In this document: positions 17,394 to 24,667 of the stretch, one piece after another
How the letters are laid out: each line of letters opens with the position of its first letter
How positions within the stretch are numbered: position 1 is the stretch's first letter
Source of the DNA: Deltaproteobacteria bacterium
Lineage (GTDB): Bacteria; Myxococcota_A; UBA9160; UBA4427
NCBI GenBank assembly: GCA_019310385.1
Contig: JAFDEK010000020.1
Location: 1 to 43,336, forward strand
DNA: 43,336 nucleotides
Reading direction: 5' to 3'
Position numbers and translations under genes: made by a program
Notes under the pieces: model-generated
Told to the model about the DNA's origin: nothing
Database searches by the model: none
Seen by the model: the letters and a program-made list of their open reading frames with translations, nothing else

Positions 17394-17760
17394 TCTCGTC
17401 CTTGCTCCGGGGGTACGGGGTATTCGGCAGTTTCCGAGGAGCGCCGATGGTACTCCCCGCGCCGCCGCTCTACCAAGTGCGAGAACCCTAGAATCCGCGA
17501 GTGGTTCCCCGGCCCGGGAATCGGCTTTGTTTGGCCTCCGGTTGAAGTTTTTCGGCCGAGTGGACGAAGAAGCGGCTGGCGCCGCCTCGCCAGGCGGCCG
17601 CTGCTTGACACCCGGGGACGAGAGGGCGAATTTGCCCGCGCGTCGTCTCTCCCGGCCTGATCGGCTGGGCGGTCCGGGGAGTTCAGAGGGGGCCGCCGCC
17701 GGGTCGGCAGGGCGGCATTCGCGAAGACCCTTCACGAGAAGAACAAAGGGGAGTGAGAGG
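17394..17760. promoter_or_regulatory. Divergent intergenic region with candidate promoters and a hairpin
   Basis: No gene is seen in this 367-bp gap between the M16 peptidase and the 102-residue protein. On the minus strand, TTGGTA (17471-17476) and TACCAT (17447-17452) with an 18-bp spacer could drive the peptidase. On the plus strand, a perfect TTGACA lies at 17605-17610 with a weak GAATTT at 17628-17633. Just upstream, GCCGCCT-CGCC-AGGCGGC (17581-17598) forms a strong hairpin. Confidence 0.35.
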
Positions 17761-18069
17761 ATGCGTCTCGAGTTCGGCATCGAATTGAATCAGATCGAGG
17801 TCCCGCGTTTCTCGGTCGAGGCCGCGGAGGGGAGCGGAAAGCTCTTCACCCTGGCCACGCTCGTGCTCAACGTGCTGGACGCCAAGGAGAAGGTGGAGAT
17901 CATCTTCCACGGCCTGAACCCCGAGGACCCGGAGCGCAAGATCGAGGGCTTCAAGGAGATCGTGAGCAGCTGCGAGACCGCCCGCGCGGTGGGCTTCACC
18001 GAAGGCCGCGGCGGCCGGGTGCCGAGCTCCTCGAGCTACTTCCAGTGGCTCAGGGTCTCGCGATCGTAA
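17761..18069 (+). CDS. Small protein of unknown function
   Basis: I do not recognise this 102-residue protein. It starts at an ATG with GGAGTGAGAGG directly upstream, a strong ribosome site. It has no signal peptide or membrane segment and is acidic and mixed in composition. Predicted strands such as MRLEFGIELNQIEV and KEKVEIIFHGLN alternate with a helix-like GFKEIVSSCETARAVGF. That pattern suggests a small alpha/beta domain. The last 20 bp overlap the end of the convergent kinase gene. The upstream gap of more than 300 bp and the perfect TTGACA box suggest it has its own promoter. A cytoplasmic location is an inference. Confidence 0.72.
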   Translation: MRLEFGIELNQIEVPRFSVEAAEGSGKLFTLATLVLNVLDAKEKVEIIFHGLNPEDPERKIEGFKEIVSSCETARAVGFTEGRGGRVPSSSSYFQWLRVSRS

Positions 18070-19657
18070 CGCCGAGCTCGCAGCCTTCACCGCGCCAACG
18101 GTGCCGGCGCTCGAGGCTCCGGCGCGCGATCGCGACCCGCGCGGCGTCGGCTCCCATTTCGAAGGGCAGTCGCGCCGCATAGCGCTCGAAGCCCCGTAGC
18201 CGCTCGTCCAGGGAGATCAGGTCGTCGGGTAGGGATGCGTTGAGCTCGGCGAGCGCTTCGATGCGCTGGCCTTCACGCAGGCGGCCGGGAAAACGAACGC
18301 CTTCGAGATCGATCAAGGCCATCTCCCAACCCGAGGCGCCCTCACACCCGTAGACATGTAGGGCCTGGAAGTCACCGTGGATCACACCGTGGCGATGGAG
18401 GGACGCGGCGAGGTCACAGAGCCGGTTCACGAGCTCCGCCGCCGTGGGGGCGTCGCCGTCGGGCCGGAGCTCTTGCACGGGCCGACCGGGTCGCAGGTCC
18501 TCCAGGATCGCGAAGGAGGCCACGGGGAGGCCGAGAGCCCGGCGTTCCACGAAGGCGAGGGGCAGCGCCGCCCCGATGCCTCGCACGAGCAGGCCGTGGC
18601 CGCCCCGCCAGGCCCGGCGGGCCGGCGAGCCGCGAAAGAGGTCCGCGACCCACTTGCGCGGACCGCCCTTGATGACCTCCTTGACTACCAGGTCTCGGCC
18701 CCCGGCCCGCACGGCGCTCACCCGAGAGCGGTGATCGCACTTGAGCAGCGCCGGCCCGCCCGCCGCGATGGCGGCACGATGGGCGGCGAGGGCCTCGTCG
18801 ATGGCTGCATCGGGAAAGTCGCGCAGACGAAGACCGCGGCCGGCGGCGCTCCGCACCCGGGCGGAGACTTCACCGACGCGCAGGCAGCGCTTCGTTCGCC
18901 GGCGGTAGTGCCGGCTCGCCCGCGCCTGCGCGGCGTGACCGGCGCGGCGGAGCTGGCGCCTGGCTTCGGGGCTGCGCGGGTCTGCCACGCCCAGTGCCGC
19001 CATGCGAACGCGCAGGCGGTCGCTTCGGGAGAGTCCCGCCTGGGCGAGGGAGAATTCGAGGGTTCCCAGATCGACGAGGCGCCGGTCTTCGGAGCGGCTG
19101 CGCCGGGCTCGCTGCCAGTCGACGAGGAGGGGTCGTCCGCCCGTGACCAGGATGTTGCCCGCGTGGAGGTCTCCGTGGGTCCAGCCCAGTGCGTGGAGGC
19201 GTGCCACCAGCTCGCCGAGAGCCGTGAGCAGCTGGCGTCGGGTGGCGGGATCGACGCCGAGCGCTTCGAGGAGGGGCCGGCCCTCGACGTAGCGCGCCAC
19301 CAGGAGCGCCTCGCGCCCGGCCAGAGACGCGCGCGCCAGGGGCTCGGGCACCGCCATTCCCTGGCGGTGGAGCGCAGCCAGGGCCCTCCACTCCCGGTCG
19401 GCGGCCGCTTGCCCCGCTGCCGCCTTGAATCGTTCGAGCAGGCGGTCGCCCAGCCGCCGGCTGGCGGGCGAGAGGAAGTGCTTGGCGAAGAGGGGGTCTC
19501 GGGGATTTGCGGTGCCGGGGAGCTTGACGCTACGCCTGTACCGGCTCTGGGCCAGGAGCTCCGCCTTCTCGGGATTCGCTTCCGAGCTATCGGAGCCGAG
19601 CCAGCGCTCGACTCGCCGACACAAATCCGGGTCGCCGGTGTGCCAACGGGGCCTCAC
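18050..19657 (-). CDS. Tandem two-domain kinase, LPS core kinase (WaaP)-like
   Basis: This 535-residue protein has two kinase-fold domains. Domain 1 carries the catalytic motif HGDLHAGN (residues 161-168) and the metal-binding LLVDW (Asp180). Domain 2 has a lysine-bearing strand RDLVVKEVIKGG (about 321-332), then HGDFQALH (427-434) and ALIDLEG (Asp450). The final His in the second motif matches the WaaP/InaA-type pattern, where His replaces the usual Asn. Such enzymes phosphorylate sugars of the LPS inner core. The start is GTG at 19657, overlapping the glycosyltransferase stop by GTGA. The operon context supports a surface-glycan role. A tandem arrangement is unusual; which domain is active cannot be told. 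Confidence 0.85.
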   Translation of the reverse strand: MRPRWHTGDPDLCRRVERWLGSDSSEANPEKAELLAQSRYRRSVKLPGTANPRDPLFAKHFLSPASRRLGDRLLERFKAAAGQAAADREWRALAALHRQGMAVPEPLARASLAGREALLVARYVEGRPLLEALGVDPATRRQLLTALGELVARLHALGWTHGDLHAGNILVTGGRPLLVDWQRARRSRSEDRRLVDLGTLEFSLAQAGLSRSDRLRVRMAALGVADPRSPEARRQLRRAGHAAQARASRHYRRRTKRCLRVGEVSARVRSAAGRGLRLRDFPDAAIDEALAAHRAAIAAGGPALLKCDHRSRVSAVRAGGRDLVVKEVIKGGPRKWVADLFRGSPARRAWRGGHGLLVRGIGAALPLAFVERRALGLPVASFAILEDLRPGRPVQELRPDGDAPTAAELVNRLCDLAASLHRHGVIHGDFQALHVYGCEGASGWEMALIDLEGVRFPGRLREGQRIEALAELNASLPDDLISLDERLRGFERYAARLPFEMGADAARVAIARRSLERRHRWRGEGCELGVTIARP

Positions 19658-20760
19658 CTGCTGATCCGCCGGTAGATGGCGCGCAGCCCTTCGACGTGGT
19701 GAACCCAGCTCTTCTCCCGGGCCACCCGCAGACCTTCGGCGCCGAGGGTCTCGCGCAGCCCGGCGTCGGACAGACGGTCGAGGGCGCCGCTGAAGGCCGC
19801 GATGTCATCGGCCCGCTTCACCACGACGCCTGCCTTGTGCATCAGCTCCGAGGCGCCGGCGCTCTCGCAGGTGACGACGGGAATGCCCGAGGCCGCCGCC
19901 TCGAGGCAGACCAGGCCGAAGGCGTCGTAGCGGGTCGGCAAGAGCAGGCCGTCGGCGGCTGCATAGAGGCTCTCCATGTCGCTGCGGCTGCCGAGGAAGC
20001 GGACCCGCTCGGCCAGGCCGAGGCGCGTCGCTCGCTCCTGCCAGGGTTTCACCGTGTCGCCGCCGGCAACCCACAAATGGGTGTTGCGGCTCTCGGCTCC
20101 TGCGAGGGCGGCGAGCGCCGTATCGAGCCCCTTGCGGCGCCAGCCCGAGCCGGCGAAGAGCCACACGGTGGCGTCCGCGGCGCGCAGCTCATCCCGCAGC
20201 CGGCGCCCCGCGGCGGCGTTGCGCTCGGGCTCGAAACGCTCGACGTCGACCCCATAGTGCAGCAGGGTCAGCCGCTCGCGTGGGACCGCGAAGCGCTCGG
20301 CGATCTGGCTGCGCACCATCTCCGACACGCATTCGATGGTCTGGGAGGGGTCGGCGAAGATGCGACGCTCGAGCGCAAGAAGGAGTGCGTGGCGCGGCGA
20401 GAGCCGCCGCGCGCGGGTGCCCGCCTCGCCGTAGGTCTTGAGCATGGAGTCCGCATGGCTTCCTCCTCCCGCGTGGAAGAGGTCCTGGTGGAGGGTGCGG
20501 CTGTAGGAGTGGACCACATCGAAGCCCGCGCCCCGAAGCTCCCGGCCCGCGAGCATGGCAAAGGAGCTCACGCGCAGGGGCTGCCAGAAGGCGGGAACCC
20601 GCAGGCGATGGAGGGTCACCCCGGGCGTCGCCACGCCGCGGCGGGCGACGACATGCACCTCGTCTCCTGCCCGGCGGAGCTCGCGGGCGACGTTCCATAC
20701 GATCTGCTCGCCGCCGCCGGCACACTCTTCGAAGCGCTCGACGACGAGGGCGATGCGCAT
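19654..20760 (-). CDS. GT4-type glycosyltransferase
   Basis: This 368-residue protein has the GT-B fold of family GT4. The start is MRIALVVERFEECAGGGEQIVWNVARELRRAGDEVHVVAR, with the acceptor-side glycine cluster. The C-terminal half has WLFAGSGWRRKGLDTALAAL, then RVRFLGSRSDMESLYAAADGLLLPTRYDAFGLVCLEAAASGIPVV, the E-x7-E donor motif. The ATG at 20760 is chosen since the longer frame upstream has no family similarity. It ends in GTGA overlap with the kinase gene and begins 14 bp after a small exported protein. A sugar-nucleotide donor and a lipid or LPS acceptor are likely; an inner-core heptosyl-type role is inference from the kinase. Confidence 0.92.
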   Translation of the reverse strand: MRIALVVERFEECAGGGEQIVWNVARELRRAGDEVHVVARRGVATPGVTLHRLRVPAFWQPLRVSSFAMLAGRELRGAGFDVVHSYSRTLHQDLFHAGGGSHADSMLKTYGEAGTRARRLSPRHALLLALERRIFADPSQTIECVSEMVRSQIAERFAVPRERLTLLHYGVDVERFEPERNAAAGRRLRDELRAADATVWLFAGSGWRRKGLDTALAALAGAESRNTHLWVAGGDTVKPWQERATRLGLAERVRFLGSRSDMESLYAAADGLLLPTRYDAFGLVCLEAAASGIPVVTCESAGASELMHKAGVVVKRADDIAAFSGALDRLSDAGLRETLGAEGLRVAREKSWVHHVEGLRAIYRRISR

Positions 20761-20774
20761 GGGCGGTGGATGGG

Positions 20775-21098
20775 TCAGGAGGCGCGGGAAGCGCGACGCC
20801 GGGCCAGCCACGCGAACCCGCCGGCTGCGGCTCCAAAGGCGATGGGCGTGCTCGCCTTCGAACGCGGCGCCCGGGCGCAGCCTCCCAGGGGACAGCTGCG
20901 TCCCCTCCAGCGCTCGAGGTCCTCGCTGCGCTGCACGTCGTCGACGGCCAGCTCGGCGGCTGTCTGGATCTTCGCACCTCCGGGGAGGGGGTCGGAGGCC
21001 AGCGCGGGCGTGGCCCACCACGCCGAGGCCGCGACCAGCACGGCAAGAAAGCCCGCCCACGGGGAAGTACCCCGCATGAGTCCGACACGTCCATCCAT
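20775..21098 (-). CDS. Small exported protein with a C-terminal hydrophobic, Arg-ended tail
   Basis: This 107-residue protein has a signal peptide (WAGFLAVLVAASAWWATPALA, cleavage before SDPLPGG). A short polar region follows with TAAELAVDDVQRSEDLERW and two cysteines in CPLGGC. The C-terminus is PIAFGAAAGGFAWLARRRASRAS, a short hydrophobic stretch ending in an Arg cluster. That layout resembles sorting tags such as the CTERM families. The start could instead be the ATG at 21077, and neither start has a clear ribosome site. It is first in the operon with the glycosyltransferase and kinase. I do not recognise the family. Confidence 0.6.
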   Translation of the reverse strand: MDGRVGLMRGTSPWAGFLAVLVAASAWWATPALASDPLPGGAKIQTAAELAVDDVQRSEDLERWRGRSCPLGGCARAPRSKASTPIAFGAAAGGFAWLARRRASRAS

Positions 21099-21099
21099 G

Positions 21100-21195
21100 G
21101 CGAGAGGATATCTCGCTCCCGGCGATCCGCCCACGGGAAGGGCGGGGAACCGCCCTTGGGAGGCGAGTGTCAAGTGTGCCCGAATGCGCTCGGGC
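21100..21195. other. Three consecutive hairpins in a divergent intergenic region
   Basis: Perfect hairpins lie at 21100-21116 (GCGAGA-N5-TCTCGC), 21138-21157 (AAGGGCGG-GGAA-CCGCCCTT) and 21178-21195 (GCCCGA-N6-TCGGGC). They fall in the 5' leader of the leftward operon and upstream of the promoter of the ABC operon. None has a T-run. They may be leader structure or binding sites. The rest of 21099-21450 holds the promoter listed next and no gene. Confidence 0.45.
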
Positions 21196-21275
21196 AATGT
21201 GGAGTCGGAGCCGCGACGACCGTTCGAGCAGCCTGCAGGACGCTGATGGAAGCTCACGCAGAAGTGGGGCAGCAG

Positions 21276-21305
21276 TTGACGCCTCGAGTGCATTCTCTTT
21301 ATATT
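21276..21305 (+). promoter_or_regulatory. Sigma-70-type promoter for the ABC export operon
   Basis: TTGACG (21276-21281, 5 of 6) and TATATT (21300-21305, 5 of 6) are separated by 18 bp. This is the best promoter match in the window. Transcription would start near 21312 and leave a leader of about 140 nt before the ATPase gene at 21451. Confidence 0.6.
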
Positions 21306-21450
21306 CCGCGCGCATCAGGGCGACTGATGCGCTTCGTTGCTCGCTTCTCGCAGCCCGGCTCCTGGGGGACGACTGCGGGGATCAATACGCGGATTCCACG
21401 CGCCGGTAACGGCCGAACGGATCCTCGACTGGAATTGGGGAGCGGTGTTC

Positions 21451-22257
21451 ATGAGCGCGCAGGGGAGTGCGCCGGGGGAGCCCGCGGTGAGGAGCGGGGC
21501 CATCGAGGCCCGGAACCTCTCGAAGCGCTTCGGAGACCACCTGGCCGTGGACGGCCTCTCCTTCTCCGTGGCGCCGGGCGAGGTGGTGGGTTTTCTCGGG
21601 CCCAACGGAGCGGGCAAGACCACCACCATGCGCATGCTCACCGGCTTTCTGCCGGCGACGGACGGCTCGGTCTCCATTGCGGGACACGACATCTTCGGCG
21701 ACCCCCTCGCCGCGCGGCGGGCTGTCGGCTATCTGCCCGAATCTCCGCCGCTCTACCCCGAAATGAGCGTCGAGGCCTACGTGGACTTCGTAGCGCGAAT
21801 CAAGGACGTGCCCCGGCGCGAACGCCGCGCGGCGGTCGATCGCGCCCTCGGGCGCTGCGGCCTCGAAGCCGTACGCCGACGTGTGATCGGCCAGCTCTCG
21901 AAGGGCTACCGACAGCGCGTGGGCCTCGCCCAGGCGATCGTCCACGATCCCCAGGTCCTGGTCCTCGACGAGCCCACCGTCGGTCTCGATCCGATCCAGA
22001 TCCGCGAGATCCGCGGACTCATCGCCGATCTCGCCGCACCCGCCCAGGGAGAGCACCGGCACAGCGTCATTCTCTCCACACACATCCTTGCCGAGGTCGA
22101 GGCCATCTGTCAGCGCGTCATCCTCATCTGCCAGGGACACGTCGCTCTCGACCAGTCCATGGCCGAGCTCACCGCGGGCGGCCAGGGCCTCGAGGAGGTC
22201 TTCGCCCGGGTCATCTCCCAGGACGCGTCCGCGCACGCGAGGGGAGAAGGCGCGTGA
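21451..22257 (+). CDS. ABC transporter ATP-binding protein, GldA-like
   Basis: This 268-residue ATPase has Walker A GPNGAGKTTT, the Q-loop region YLPESPPLYPEM, signature LSKGYRQRVGLAQA (S-K-G-Y replaces S-G-G-Q, as in many exporter ATPases of this type), Walker B VLVLDEPTVGLD, and H-loop STHILAEVE. A C-terminal extension LEEVFARVIS follows. The ATG at 21451 has GGGGAG upstream. It couples to the permease gene by a GTGA overlap. The order ATPase, permease, GldG-like, DUF4340 matches a set first named for Bacteroidetes gliding but widespread in non-gliding bacteria, so a gliding role should not be assumed. The substrate is unknown. Confidence 0.92.
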   Translation: MSAQGSAPGEPAVRSGAIEARNLSKRFGDHLAVDGLSFSVAPGEVVGFLGPNGAGKTTTMRMLTGFLPATDGSVSIAGHDIFGDPLAARRAVGYLPESPPLYPEMSVEAYVDFVARIKDVPRRERRAAVDRALGRCGLEAVRRRVIGQLSKGYRQRVGLAQAIVHDPQVLVLDEPTVGLDPIQIREIRGLIADLAAPAQGEHRHSVILSTHILAEVEAICQRVILICQGHVALDQSMAELTAGGQGLEEVFARVISQDASAHARGEGA

Positions 22258-23054
22258 AGCACGTGGGCGCCATCGCGGGCCGCGAGCTCGCTTCCTTCTT
22301 CGTTTCCCCGGTCGCCTACGTGGTCCTGACCCTGTGGTCGGTGCTGGCGGGCACCTTCTTCCTCTCGAGCTTGATCTCCTTCGATCAGCAGCTCGCCCAG
22401 GCGGCCCAGCTCGGCGCGGCGGATTTCGCCCTGCGCATGAACCTCAACGACGGCCTCATCACGCCCTTCATCGGATCCATGTGGATCGTGCTCATCTTTC
22501 TCGTGCCCGCGGTCACCATGGGGCTCTTCTCCAGCGAGAAGGCCAACGGCACCGACGAGCTGCTGCTCACGAGTCCCCTCAGCATCTGGGAGATCGTGCT
22601 GGGCAAGTACCTGGCGGGAGCGGCCTTCGTCCTGCTCATGACTCTCGTGGTCGCCTTCTTTCCGGGCCTGCTCTTCCTGTACGGAGACCCCGAGCTGGGA
22701 AAGACCGCCGCGGGGCTGCTGGGCCTGCTCCTCGTCAGCCTCAGCTACGTGGCCGTGGGCGCCTTTGCGTCGTCCCTGACCCGCAACCAGCTCATCGCCT
22801 TCGTGCTCACCGCGGTGCTGCTCCTGGTGCTCGGCCTGATGCTGCCCTTCATCGTGGAGATCGGGCTCGGCGGCAGCGCGGCGGGGCAGGGGGCTCCCGT
22901 CGCCCGGGCCATGGCCTATCTCTCCACCGGCGGTCACTTCGAGCGGCTGCTCACGGGTCTCGTGGAGACGGCGGATCTCGTCTACTTCTTCGTGGTGATC
23001 GGCGTGTGCCTGCTGCTCGCGAAGACCGCCATCGAGTCGGTGAGGTGGCGCTGA
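22254..23054 (+). CDS. ABC transporter permease, GldF-like
   Basis: This 266-residue protein has six hydrophobic segments: near residues 15-37, 58-88, 105-130, 140-165, 170-195 and 240-258. It begins KHVGAIAGRELASFFVSPVAYVV, a typical ABC-2 permease start, and has GSMWIVLIFLVPAVTMGLFSSEKANGTDELLLTSP in the segment-2 to loop region, which is conserved in GldF-type proteins. The start is GTG at 22254 overlapping the ATPase stop by GTGA, so translation is coupled. It should form the membrane channel with the ATPase just upstream. The gap to the next gene is 1 bp. Confidence 0.92.
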   Translation: MKHVGAIAGRELASFFVSPVAYVVLTLWSVLAGTFFLSSLISFDQQLAQAAQLGAADFALRMNLNDGLITPFIGSMWIVLIFLVPAVTMGLFSSEKANGTDELLLTSPLSIWEIVLGKYLAGAAFVLLMTLVVAFFPGLLFLYGDPELGKTAAGLLGLLLVSLSYVAVGAFASSLTRNQLIAFVLTAVLLLVLGLMLPFIVEIGLGGSAAGQGAPVARAMAYLSTGGHFERLLTGLVETADLVYFFVVIGVCLLLAKTAIESVRWR

Positions 23055-23055
23055 G

Positions 23056-24663
23056 ATGAGCGGATGGCCGGCACTCCTGGGTGGCCTCGGCTTGGTGGCC
23101 ATCGCCTTCGGCTTGCTGACCGCGTTGTTGGCGGCCTTTCAGCCGATTCCGCTGGCAGACCTGAATTGGATCACCGCCAACCTCCTCATCGGCGTGCTCC
23201 TGCTCGGCGTCTCGGTGGCGTCGAGCTTCGACAGCCTGCGCGAGCGCATGCGCTCGGGGGAGGGACGCCGGGCGGGCAAGTACGGTACGAGCGCGGTGCT
23301 GAGCGCGGCGTTGGGCATCTTGATCCTGGGACTGCTCGCCTTCCTCTCGTCCCGCTACTCGCTGCGCTTCGACTGGAGCGAGCAGCGGGTGAACACGCTG
23401 ACGAGTCAGAGCCTCGAGCTGCTCGGCGGGCTCGAGGAGGAGCTGCGCGTGACGGCCTTCTTCACGGGCAGCGAGCCGATCGCGGCCCGCGATCTCCTCG
23501 AACGCTACGCCCACGCGAGCCCCCGGGTTCGGCTGGAGTTCGCCGACCCCAATCAGCGCCCCGACCTGGTGGCCGCGCTGGCCGTCGACACCGAGTCCCT
23601 GGGCGAGGGCCTGGTGCACCTTGCCCTGGGGCCCCAGTCCGTGGAGGTGACGGAGCTGCACGAGTCGGCCATCACCAACGCCCTGGTCAAGCTCAGCCGC
23701 GAAGAAGAGCGGACCCTCTACTTCCTGGAAGGCCACAACGAGCGGCCTGTCGTGGGCGAGCGCGCCGACCAGGCCAAAGGTCTCGGCCGGGCCGTAGAGG
23801 CCCTGCGCAACGAGACCTATCGCGTCGAGTCGCTGCTCCTGGCGGCCGCCGGCGACGTACCCGATGACGCCGATCTCGTGATCATTGCCGGTCCCACGCG
23901 GCCCCTTCCGGTGCAGGAGCACACCGCCCTGGCGCGCTATCTGGAGCGGGGCGGTGCGCTGCTCGTGCTCCTCGATCCCCGGGCCAAGAGCGACCTCGGC
24001 GTCGATCTGCGGCGCTGGGGGGTGGTCGTGGGTGAGGACGTGATCTTCGACGCCAAGCTCGCGCTCTTCGGCCAGGCGACCAGTCCCTTTGCGGGCAAGT
24101 ACGCCGCACACCCCATCACCGGCGAGATGCGAGACGTGGTGCTCTTTCACCTGGCGCGCAGCGTCGATGTTGCCGAGGGCTTCTCGGATCTCCAGCCCGT
24201 CGTCTTCACCGGCGAGGATTCATGGGCCGAGAAGGATCTCGCAGGCTGGGCCCGGAGCGGGCAGGCCGGCTTCGACGAAGGCGATCTGCTCGGGCCGGTT
24301 CCCGTGATGGTGGCGGGGCGCTTGAGGAGCGGCGCTGCCGATGAGGATCCTCTGGCCGATGGGGAGGCCGATGGGGAGCAGGACGCAGCCCGCCTGGTCG
24401 TGGTAGGCGACTCGGACTTCGCGACGAACGAGTTCATCGCCGACTATCAAAACCGCGATCTCTTCGTGAACGCCGTGAACTGGCTCGTCGACGACAGCGA
24501 GCACATCTCCCTGCGACCGCCCATCTCGAGGGCCTCGCGCTTCAGGCTCTCCGCGGAGCAGTTCATGCGCATTCAGTATCTTTCGCTCTTCGTGCTTCCG
24601 GAGACCATCGCGGTGTTGGGCGTCTTCGCGTGGTGGTCGCGTCGAAAGGGGCAGGGACGCTGA
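23056..24663 (+). CDS. GldG-like ABC auxiliary protein
   Basis: This 535-residue protein belongs to the ABC auxiliary (GldG-like) group. Three N-terminal membrane segments lie near residues 5-28, 38-56 and 80-100. A large soluble domain then has FDWSEQRVNTLTSQSLELLGGLEEELRVTAFF, LYFLEGHNERPV, DADLVIIAGPTRPLPVQEHTAL and YLERGGALLVLLDP, which are typical of the family. A C-terminal segment (about 505-528, LFVLPETIAVLGVFAWW) anchors it again before a basic tail. The soluble part probably lies outside the inner membrane. Near residue 433 a 12-bp tandem duplication gives ADGEADGEQD. It likely acts with the ATPase and permease. Confidence 0.9.
   Translation: MSGWPALLGGLGLVAIAFGLLTALLAAFQPIPLADLNWITANLLIGVLLLGVSVASSFDSLRERMRSGEGRRAGKYGTSAVLSAALGILILGLLAFLSSRYSLRFDWSEQRVNTLTSQSLELLGGLEEELRVTAFFTGSEPIAARDLLERYAHASPRVRLEFADPNQRPDLVAALAVDTESLGEGLVHLALGPQSVEVTELHESAITNALVKLSREEERTLYFLEGHNERPVVGERADQAKGLGRAVEALRNETYRVESLLLAAAGDVPDDADLVIIAGPTRPLPVQEHTALARYLERGGALLVLLDPRAKSDLGVDLRRWGVVVGEDVIFDAKLALFGQATSPFAGKYAAHPITGEMRDVVLFHLARSVDVAEGFSDLQPVVFTGEDSWAEKDLAGWARSGQAGFDEGDLLGPVPVMVAGRLRSGAADEDPLADGEADGEQDAARLVVVGDSDFATNEFIADYQNRDLFVNAVNWLVDDSEHISLRPPISRASRFRLSAEQFMRIQYLSLFVLPETIAVLGVFAWWSRRKGQGR
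24354..24377 (+). repeat. 12-bp tandem duplication inside the GldG-like gene
   Basis: GGCCGATGGGGA occurs twice, at 24354-24365 and 24366-24377. It encodes the acidic ADGEADGE stretch and keeps the frame. Confidence 0.8.
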
Positions 24664-24667
24664 GCCG

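Noticed and set aside
14892..17660. Open frame of 922 codons on the plus strand across the M16 peptidase
   Set aside because: The minus strand has HxxEH and a lipoprotein signal; the plus-strand frame shows only composition bias.
21451..24663. Calling the ABC set a gliding motility system
   Set aside because: Homologues occur widely in non-gliding bacteria, and no other gliding gene is in the window.
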